Shown here in pieces: positions 1-5,400 of a stretch of DNA of 8,385 nt. The translations under genes and the position numbers were made by a program. This stretch comes from Lachnospiraceae bacterium UBA3863. GTDB lineage: Bacteria; Bacillota; Clostridia; Lachnospirales; Lachnospiraceae. The notes beneath the pieces were generated by a model. The model had not been told where the DNA came from, searched no databases, and worked only from the letters and a program-made list of their open reading frames with translations. Numbering within the stretch: the stretch's first letter is position 1; every line of letters starts with the position of its first letter. Where the stretch lies: assembly GCA_002392385.1 (NCBI GenBank), contig DGGX01000026.1:1-8385 (forward strand), read 5' to 3'.

Positions 1-43
1 CGGACTGTACCGCCAGTAGGGAATTGCACCCTGCCCCGAAAAA
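1..43 (-). promoter_or_regulatory. FMN riboswitch (RFN element), 5' part, cut by the window edge
   Basis: Read on the minus strand, this stretch gives the 5' signature of the FMN riboswitch. In order, it shows TTCGGGGCAGGGTG, then AATTCCC, then a CTGGCGGT block and the start of the AGTCCG segment. The known element has the same blocks in the same order (GGGGCAGGGTGAAATTCCC followed by a CGGCGGT block). The 3' half lies outside the window, so pairing of the closing stem cannot be checked. The family binds flavin mononucleotide and turns off riboflavin synthesis or uptake genes. The controlled gene should lie just beyond coordinate 1 on the minus strand and is probably ribU or a rib biosynthesis gene (inference). 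The element starts about 70 nt after the murA stop. I see neither a clear promoter nor a U-tailed terminator in that gap, so murA transcripts may run into it. Confidence 0.87.
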
Positions 44-84
44 TTCATGGTTTATTCAGTTGTTCTCTTCCGATGGTGCCTGTT

Positions 85-100
85 CCGGAATGCCTTCCGG
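85..100 (-). other. Small hairpin just after murA
   Basis: A perfect inverted repeat, CCGGAA-N4-TTCCGG, lies 11 nt after the murA stop codon. The stem is 6 bp with a 4-nt loop. No T-run follows on the minus strand, so it does not qualify as a normal intrinsic terminator. It could be a 3'-end stabiliser, a weak pause site or chance in G+C-rich DNA. Confidence 0.3.
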
Positions 101-111
101 TCCGTACCGGA

Positions 112-1410
112 TCAGCCGGCGCGGAATCTGAAGCGGTGCTCGTCGTAGCTGTCGTCGATCTTCTCGATCTCCGCTCCAAGGTGCCTCAGCTTCTCAGGGA
201 AGTCTTCGTATCCCCGTTCAATGTAGTGGATGTCGAAGATCTTGGAGCATCCCTCCGCGGCCAGGGCGGCGATGACAAGTGCCGCTCCCGCACGCAGGTC
301 GGGGCTGGTGAGGTTGGCTCCCGTGTACTGCTCCACGCCGTCGATGATGGCTGTGTTGCCCTCCACGGTGATGCTGGCCCCCATCTTCGTGAGCTCGTCC
401 ACATATTTGAAACGGTTCTCAAAGATGCTCTCCGTCACGATGCTGATGCCCCTGCAGAGGCCCAGCAGCACTGTGATCTGAGGCTGCATATCAGTGGGAA
501 ATCCGGGATAAGGCAGTGTCTTGACGTTCGTGTGCAGAAGCCTCTTATTGGCCACGACACGCACGGCATCGCCCGACTCGCGGATCTGACATCCCACCTC
601 CGTCAGCTTGGCGCTGATGGATTCAAGGTGTTTGGGGATCACATTCTTGATCGTGACGTCGCCCTTGGTGGCGGCTGCCGCAAACATGAATGTGCCTGCT
701 TCTATCTGATCCGGGATGATGGAATAGGTGGTACCGTGAAGGTACTCCACGCCCCGGATGCGGATCACGTCTGTGCCGGCGCCCTTGATCCTGGCGCCCA
801 TGCTGTTGAGGAAGTTCGCCAGGTCGACCACGTGGGGTTCCTTGGCTGCGTTCTCGATGATAGTATTGCCCTTGGCCTTTACAGCGGCCATCATGACATT
901 GATGGTGGCGCCGACGGAGACCATGTCCATGTATATATGTGCGCCGGTGAGTTCCTCGGCCGTCGCGACGACCATGCCGGGAGAAGCTACCTTCACCTGT
1001 GCGCCGAGGGCCTTGAAGCCCTTGATGTGCTGGTCAATGGGCCTCAGACCGATATTGCAGCCGCCCGGAAGAGCTACGGATGCCTTACAGTACTTGCCCA
1101 GGAGTGAACCGATCAGATAATAGGAACCTCTGATCTTGCGGACGTATTCGTTGTCCACCGGCTTGTCCTTGTTGATCGCCGATCCGTTGATCCGGAAGGA
1201 ATGTCTGTCCAGTCTCTCGACGTGAGCGCCGATCAGCTGGATAGCCATGAGCAGCGCGCGGATATCACTGACATCCGGTACATTCTCCACGGTGACGGTC
1301 TCGTTGGTCATGATCGAGGCCGCCAGGATCGCCAGCGCCGCGTTCTTGGCACCTGCGATCTCCACCTCGCCGGACAGCGCATTGCCGCCCTTTACGATGT
1401 AGTGTTCCAT
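112..1410 (-). CDS. murA: UDP-N-acetylglucosamine 1-carboxyvinyltransferase (MurA)
   Basis: MurA is the cytoplasmic enzyme that moves the enolpyruvyl group of PEP onto the 3'-OH of UDP-GlcNAc, the first committed step of peptidoglycan synthesis. The protein is complete at 432 aa, within the usual 415-440 aa range. Visible family marks are Lys22 in AGAKNAA, Arg91, the PEP/fosfomycin cysteine Cys118 in ALPGGCNIG, Asp307 in PGFPTDMQP (the general-base aspartate), and the DLRAGAALVIAA and IERGYEDFPEKL blocks near the C-terminus. Because Cys118 is kept, the enzyme is expected to be fosfomycin-sensitive (family knowledge). I chose ATG 1410 over the in-frame GTG at 1443. The ATG has a GAGGGG site 4 nt upstream, and family members start directly before the IVKGG-type strand. 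It has a promoter candidate of its own and is followed by an FMN riboswitch. Clostridia often carry two murA copies; which one this is cannot be told here. Confidence 0.97.
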   Translation of the reverse strand: MEHYIVKGGNALSGEVEIAGAKNAALAILAASIMTNETVTVENVPDVSDIRALLMAIQLIGAHVERLDRHSFRINGSAINKDKPVDNEYVRKIRGSYYLIGSLLGKYCKASVALPGGCNIGLRPIDQHIKGFKALGAQVKVASPGMVVATAEELTGAHIYMDMVSVGATINVMMAAVKAKGNTIIENAAKEPHVVDLANFLNSMGARIKGAGTDVIRIRGVEYLHGTTYSIIPDQIEAGTFMFAAAATKGDVTIKNVIPKHLESISAKLTEVGCQIRESGDAVRVVANKRLLHTNVKTLPYPGFPTDMQPQITVLLGLCRGISIVTESIFENRFKYVDELTKMGASITVEGNTAIIDGVEQYTGANLTSPDLRAGAALVIAALAAEGCSKIFDIHYIERGYEDFPEKLRHLGAEIEKIDDSYDEHRFRFRAG

Positions 1411-1483
1411 ATAACCCCTCAGATTATCGCTGCGCGGACGCACCGGGACACTGTTCGAGAGTGTGCGTACCGCGGCTCAATAC

Positions 1484-1534
1484 ATTATAGATTCAGGTCA
1501 GTATAAGGATACCCCTTAAAGGTTTTTCTGTCAA
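1484..1534 (-). promoter_or_regulatory. Candidate murA promoter(s)
   Basis: On the minus strand a perfect -35 TTGACA (1529-1534) is followed after exactly 17 nt by TATCCT (1506-1511), which matches the -10 consensus at 4 of 6 positions. A perfect TATAAT lies further down at 1484-1489 but has no good -35 at standard distance, so it may be a second weak start or chance. Both sit in the gap between the flavin reductase-like gene and murA, leaving a leader of roughly 70 to 95 nt. This supports murA having its own transcription start besides any read-through. Confidence 0.55.
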
Positions 1535-1569
1535 ACACAGCGTCTCTTCTGATGTACTCCCCATACAGG

Positions 1570-2193
1570 TCATGAGGGCCGGTTTTTCCCTTTATTCCGG
1601 GCTTTTCCGGGCCTCGCCCCCTTAAGTGTCGGTCTTTTCTGAACGGAGAAGCCGAATTTTCCGACTTTTTCTCCCAGGGTGTAATACTCCCCGTGGACGT
1701 AGGCCAGAAGGTCCGCGCGGCCCAGATCCAGCCTGCCTCCGGCATCCAGAAGGGCCGGATCGATGTTGACGCCCGTCACCTCCCCCAGGAAGAGATCGTG
1801 GGTCCCCAGGGGACGGATCTCGATCAGCCTGCACTCCAGGTTCACAGGGCACTGGGCGATGCCCGGCGTGCGGATGGTGCGGGAGGGTGCCTGTGTCAGG
1901 CCCAGCTCCTGAAACTTGTCCACGTCCCTGCCGGAGCGTACGCCGCAGAAATCCACGGCGCGGGTCATCCGCCGGGTGGGAAGGCTCAGGACGAACTCGC
2001 CGCTGTCCCGAATGAGGCCGTAGGACAGTCTCTCCGGACGGATCGAGACGCTGACCATCACCGGGTCGCTGCAGACAGTGCCGGTCCAGGCCGCTGTCAT
2101 GACATTGGGCCTGCCCTCGCTGTCCATGCTGCAGACCAGCACGGGCGGGACGGGATTGAGCAGGTTGGCCGGCTTCCAGTAAACTCTCTCCAT
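1570..2193 (-). CDS. Flavin reductase family protein (FMN-binding split barrel)
   Basis: This 207-aa protein matches the flavin reductase/flavoredoxin-like family, which binds FMN in a split beta-barrel and passes electrons from NAD(P)H or a protein partner. The actual substrate of this subgroup is poorly known. Family marks seen are the N-terminal strand with NPVPPVLVCS (13-22), the GRPNVMTAAWTGTVCSDP block (27-44), VSIRPERLSY (49-58), the DFCGVRSGRDVDKF loop (81-94), SPVNLE-like CPVNLECR (115-122), and HGEYYTLGEKVGKFGFSV (167-184). Family members usually end about there. This one carries some 22 extra residues, very basic (KRPTLKGARPGK and onward). The start ATG has GGAGG (2198-2202) 4 nt upstream, inside the 13-nt gap to the preceding gene, so it looks translationally coupled to the glycosyltransferase operon. 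No signal peptide or membrane segment is seen, so it is cytoplasmic. Its link to glycan synthesis is unclear. Confidence 0.85.
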   Translation of the reverse strand: MERVYWKPANLLNPVPPVLVCSMDSEGRPNVMTAAWTGTVCSDPVMVSVSIRPERLSYGLIRDSGEFVLSLPTRRMTRAVDFCGVRSGRDVDKFQELGLTQAPSRTIRTPGIAQCPVNLECRLIEIRPLGTHDLFLGEVTGVNIDPALLDAGGRLDLGRADLLAYVHGEYYTLGEKVGKFGFSVQKRPTLKGARPGKARNKGKNRPS

Positions 2194-2206
2194 ACAGCCT
2201 CCGCCG

Positions 2207-2824
2207 TCAGCGCAGGAGCTGCATGAGAAGGACGGCCAGGCCGGCGCCTTCGAGGACCTGCAGGACCAGTACGGCCGTCAGGAGGGTCCTGTTCACGGAG
2301 ACCTTCCTGTCCTTGTCAGGGTCCGGGGCGGTCTGGGTGCGGAGCACCTCCAGCTGGGCGCTCAGTTCCTCGGTCTGTCTGGCCAGCTCCGCGATCATGG
2401 AGGCCTGGACGTTCCGATAGACCCGCACGCTGTCCTTATGGGACAGCTCGTCGGACTGGTTCATCCTCTCCTGGCTCTCCCGCCGGGCTTCCGAGACCGC
2501 TCCGAGGATATTGCCCTCCAGCCGGGAAACGTCGAAATTCTGCAGGGCATCCAGCTTCTCTTCGATCTTCTGCCGGTTGTCCTCCAGAAGCTTTCTGTAA
2601 TCCTCGGCCGCGTTCCGGTTAAGGAACTGCAGCTTGCCGACGAGCTCCTGGTTCCTCTCACAGAGGGTGCGCAGCTCCTCGATGGCCTCCCGGTAGTCCT
2701 CCGCCTCCGCTTTCAGGCGGTCGGTCTGGGCCGCCTCCGCGGCGCCGTTGGCCCGGATCATGGCGTCCGGATCATGCAGATCGATGCGGGGTCCTCTGTT
2801 CTCTTCCAGCTTCAGTGCTTCCAT
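2207..2824 (-). CDS. Coiled-coil protein with C-terminal membrane anchor, function unknown
   Basis: I do not recognise a named family. The 205-aa protein is rich in Glu, Arg, Gln, Lys and Leu. Two long stretches, about residues 33-95 and 100-162, look strongly helical and coiled-coil forming. A charged linker (DPDKDRK, 168-174) follows, then one hydrophobic segment (about 180-203, LLTAVLVLQVLEGAGLAVLL) and the end of the chain. There is no N-terminal signal, so the likely topology is a tail-anchored membrane protein with its coiled coil in the cytoplasm (inference). The start ATG has AAGGA 8 nt upstream. Its frame begins only 3 nt after the stop of the upstream glycosyltransferase, which argues for the same transcript. 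A scaffold or chain-length role is possible, as coiled coils serve in some polysaccharide systems, but nothing in the sequence proves this. Confidence 0.8.
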   Translation of the reverse strand: MEALKLEENRGPRIDLHDPDAMIRANGAAEAAQTDRLKAEAEDYREAIEELRTLCERNQELVGKLQFLNRNAAEDYRKLLEDNRQKIEEKLDALQNFDVSRLEGNILGAVSEARRESQERMNQSDELSHKDSVRVYRNVQASMIAELARQTEELSAQLEVLRTQTAPDPDKDRKVSVNRTLLTAVLVLQVLEGAGLAVLLMQLLR

Positions 2825-2827
2825 CTC

Positions 2828-3889
2828 TTATTTCCTTCCATCTCTCTTATATTGCCTCTGCATCCGCCAGAGGGCGGCCATAGCCGCTCCTGCCGGCTGC
2901 AGTTTCTCTCCTACATACAGGGGGTAGACGCGTTGCAGACGAGGGTCTGTACTCTCCTGACAGGTCTCCTTGGGCAGGGGCCTTTTAGTCACACTTGCGC
3001 CTGCCGCCTTCTCCGCCTCTTCGGTCTCCCGCAGGAGACACAGGTCCCGGCCCCTCTGCAGGGCCGCTTCCATGGCGGACGCATCCAGTCCGGTCTCCGG
3101 TGACCGCTCCAGTCTTCGCAGGGCCGCTTTCCTGGCCGGTGCCAGGAGGCCATAGACCGGCTCCGGCGTGTTCTTGTGGAGGAGGTAGAGGGTCTCGCTG
3201 ACCGCCCCGCTTCTCTCCTCAGGGGAAGCGTCTCCGTCCGTATCGATCCTGACAGCCGCGTCCGCCTGATAGAGGCAGAGGCCTCCGGCGGCCATCACCC
3301 GCCATCCCAGGTCCGCGTCCGCCTGCCGGCCGCTGAGCCTCTCGTCGAAGAGGCCGATGTCCTCCAGGGCCCGCATATTATAGAGGGCCGCGCGGGAATC
3401 CGCGGCGGCAACGGGGCCTGACCTGTGGGTCCTGCGCCGCTCACCTGCGTCGCGGCATCTTATCTCTCCGCCCGCGCTCATGAGCAGGCCGCTGCTCACG
3501 ATGGTATCCGGGTCCGCGGCGTCCTCGATTCTGGCCTGCACGGCACAGCACTTGTCCTCCTCCGTCATGGGGGCGAACAGTCTCTCTGTCATCCTGTGTC
3601 CCGCCCTGGCAGAAGGCGCCAGCAGCAGGGCGGCCGCGGTCTGTACCAGATGGAGGCCGCAGTTTAGGGCATGGGTGCGGCCTGCCCGCAGGCCGGTCTC
3701 ATAGATGGTGACCGCTTCCCGGTCTGTCTCCAATTCACCTTCTATCTCCGCGGCCGGCACGCCGTCCGCGATGATCAGGATCCGGGGGACCAGGGTCCCC
3801 GCCAGCAGCGACCGCACACAGCCGCGCAGTCCCCGGGGATCTCCCTCCACCGGGATCACCGCTGTAATCCATTCTCCAGCATCCGTCAT
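2828..3889 (-). CDS. Divergent family-2 glycosyltransferase-like protein, DXD not found
   Basis: This 353-aa soluble protein has the outline of a GT-A (GT2) fold. It shows an N-terminal strand WITAVIPVEGD (7-17), a helix RGCVRSLLAGT (22-32), the nucleotide-binding-like strand RILIIADGVP (36-45), and a block GLFDERLSGRQADADLGWRV (179-198). That last block resembles the GFDE...EDVDLCLR acceptor-side motif of GT2 enzymes. Where the metal-binding DXD should stand after the hydrophobic strand, the sequence is LLLAPSARAG (88-97), with no aspartate pair. The protein is therefore either a degenerate, non-catalytic partner or a strongly diverged enzyme. The C-terminal 100 residues are helical and basic with no match I recognise. 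ATG 3889 is preferred; GTG 3895 is two codons upstream, and AGGTG overlaps that GTG, so the exact start is uncertain. The gap to the upstream gene is 10 to 16 nt. No membrane segment is seen. The region is very G+C-rich. Confidence 0.72.
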   Translation of the reverse strand: MTDAGEWITAVIPVEGDPRGLRGCVRSLLAGTLVPRILIIADGVPAAEIEGELETDREAVTIYETGLRAGRTHALNCGLHLVQTAAALLLAPSARAGHRMTERLFAPMTEEDKCCAVQARIEDAADPDTIVSSGLLMSAGGEIRCRDAGERRRTHRSGPVAAADSRAALYNMRALEDIGLFDERLSGRQADADLGWRVMAAGGLCLYQADAAVRIDTDGDASPEERSGAVSETLYLLHKNTPEPVYGLLAPARKAALRRLERSPETGLDASAMEAALQRGRDLCLLRETEEAEKAAGASVTKRPLPKETCQESTDPRLQRVYPLYVGEKLQPAGAAMAALWRMQRQYKRDGRK

Positions 3890-3905
3890 TGTCACCTGCC
3901 GTTTC

Positions 3906-5381
3906 TCACCAGACCTCTATCATTCTGGGGTCCCATACGATCAGATAGCCCAGCTCCCTGACACGCCGGCACAGGGCCAGGCTGTCAGCCTCCAGATCCT
4001 CTTCACTCCGTCCCTGAAGATGCCCGGGCTCCTCCGGGTCTCCGAAAATCTCTCTGTAAATGCCTGTCAGCTCGGGGCGCACCTTCATGCAGCGCACGTC
4101 CACGGCCACGGCGTCCTGTATGGCCAGAGCCCGGCCCTCGGGACCGCCCTCCGCCTCGTCCCAGTCCTCGAACATGACGTTGCCGGCGCTGTCCATCATG
4201 CCGCCGATGATCCTGTGGCGGCGGTTGAGGACCTTGCCGCCCACGATGCCCACATCACTTCTGGCTGAGAAAATATCCGGCTTGTAGTCGATAAACACGC
4301 GGCGGCTGTCTCCGTCCTGCCGCACCTCCGCGTCGATGCCCCGGACGCGGAAATAATCCATCAGCGCCTCCCGGGCCGCCCGGTTGGACTTCTCGCTGCC
4401 GCGTCCGCCGGCGGCGGAGGCGTCTGTTCTGTGGTAGAGGACTCTGGCGATATGGCCCACCGTAGACTTGGGTGCCCGCAGCATCAGGTCATAGCCCAGG
4501 GCTCCCTCGTAGGCGCTGCGGAAGCGCAGGGCCAGAAAGAGTTCCCGGCGGATCACCAGGAGCTGGCCCGTATAGCGCGAAGAGAGCAGATAGTCCTTAT
4601 TATAGCCCGGTTTTCTCACCGCGGTGTGGAAATTTCTGCCGGATATGTCGCCCTTGTCCTCGTCGGTGTAGACCAGCTCCGCGCCGGTGCGCACCAGATA
4701 CATGAAGAGCTCGAAAAGGGCGTCTCTGGTGAGGAGGTCGCCCGACTCCACCCGCAGGACATAATCTCCCACGGCCTGTCTGGCTGCTTCGTTCATGACC
4801 GCTGCCCGGCCCCGGATGCCCTTCATGGACAGGTAGCGGATCCGCTGGTCCTGATAGTAGCGGAGCAGCTCCGGCACACCGGTGGTGAGGCTGATGTCCG
4901 CCACCAGGATCTCCAGCTGGCCGTAGCTCTGCATGAGGACAGAATTCAGGGTCCGCTCGAAGTAGCGGAGCATGGGCTCATAGGTGGGGATGATCACGGA
5001 GAAGACCGGGGCGTAGGCATTGTCCGACAGAGAGATGGTGTCCCCCAGGACCTCGGCCGGGGACTCCCCGCTGCCCAGTCTCTCGGAGATCTTCTGCTGC
5101 TCCTCGATAGCCGCCTGGGTCGGCGGCGTGTAGACATACCTGTCTCTGGCGGCGGCCGCCGCCACACCGGAAGCTGCCTGCGAAGCCCGGGTCGCGGCGC
5201 CTGCCACCGCGTCCCGCGCGGAGGAGACCACATTCCTGCTCACGTTTCCCGCCGCGCCGACAGCAGAAGAGACTCCACGGGCGCCTGCGCGCAATCCGCT
5301 CAGCAGCGTACTGCCGGCGGCAGCGCCGGCGCGTCCTGCTCCCCTGGCCAGTCCGGCCGCAATCTCTCTGATATCCGCCAA
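3906..5381 (-). CDS. Two-module GT2 glycosyltransferase with Ala/Gly/Arg-rich N-terminal extension
   Basis: This is a 491-aa predicted nucleotide-sugar glycosyltransferase. Residues 1-80 are built almost wholly of Ala, Gly, Ser, Arg and Val with scattered charges; it is not a normal signal peptide. A GT2 module follows (about 126-320). It has FSVIIPTYEP (127-136), SVLMQSYGQLEILVADIS (147-164), the DXD-position segment LRVESGDLL (209-217), AELVYTDEDK (234-243), TGQLLVIRRELF (271-282) and VLYHRTDAS (314-322). These blocks match the first module of the large two-module GT2 enzymes of surface polysaccharides. Residues 376-490 resemble only the C-terminal half of a second GT2 module: VGIVGGKVL, then IGGMMDSAGN, then CRRVRELGYLIVWDP. 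The DXD site is reduced to one clear Asp (ESGD), so catalysis is not certain. The start codon is TTG with GGGAGG 7 nt upstream. There is no membrane segment. Sugar donor and acceptor are unknown. Confidence 0.87.
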   Translation of the reverse strand: MADIREIAAGLARGAGRAGAAAGSTLLSGLRAGARGVSSAVGAAGNVSRNVVSSARDAVAGAATRASQAASGVAAAAARDRYVYTPPTQAAIEEQQKISERLGSGESPAEVLGDTISLSDNAYAPVFSVIIPTYEPMLRYFERTLNSVLMQSYGQLEILVADISLTTGVPELLRYYQDQRIRYLSMKGIRGRAAVMNEAARQAVGDYVLRVESGDLLTRDALFELFMYLVRTGAELVYTDEDKGDISGRNFHTAVRKPGYNKDYLLSSRYTGQLLVIRRELFLALRFRSAYEGALGYDLMLRAPKSTVGHIARVLYHRTDASAAGGRGSEKSNRAAREALMDYFRVRGIDAEVRQDGDSRRVFIDYKPDIFSARSDVGIVGGKVLNRRHRIIGGMMDSAGNVMFEDWDEAEGGPEGRALAIQDAVAVDVRCMKVRPELTGIYREIFGDPEEPGHLQGRSEEDLEADSLALCRRVRELGYLIVWDPRMIEVW

Positions 5382-5388
5382 CTTCCTG

Positions 5389-5394
5389 CCTCCC
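5389..5394 (-). promoter_or_regulatory. Shine-Dalgarno site that fixes a TTG start
   Basis: GGGAGG on the minus strand stands 7 nt before TTG 5381, in the 19-nt gap after the TAA of the upstream gene. No ATG or GTG start lies near this site in frame, and the first internal Met is deep inside the GT2 domain. The site therefore supports TTG as the true start and confirms that the Ala-rich extension is translated. Confidence 0.75.
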
Positions 5395-5400
5395 GAGACA

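Noticed and set aside
73..1107. Long plus-strand open frame opposite murA
   Set aside because: It is the antisense of a clearly recognised murA, and its product has no family features; G+C-rich DNA keeps antisense frames open.
1411..1443. GTG 1443 as the murA start
   Set aside because: It adds 11 residues not expected in the family, while ATG 1410 has GAGGGG just upstream.
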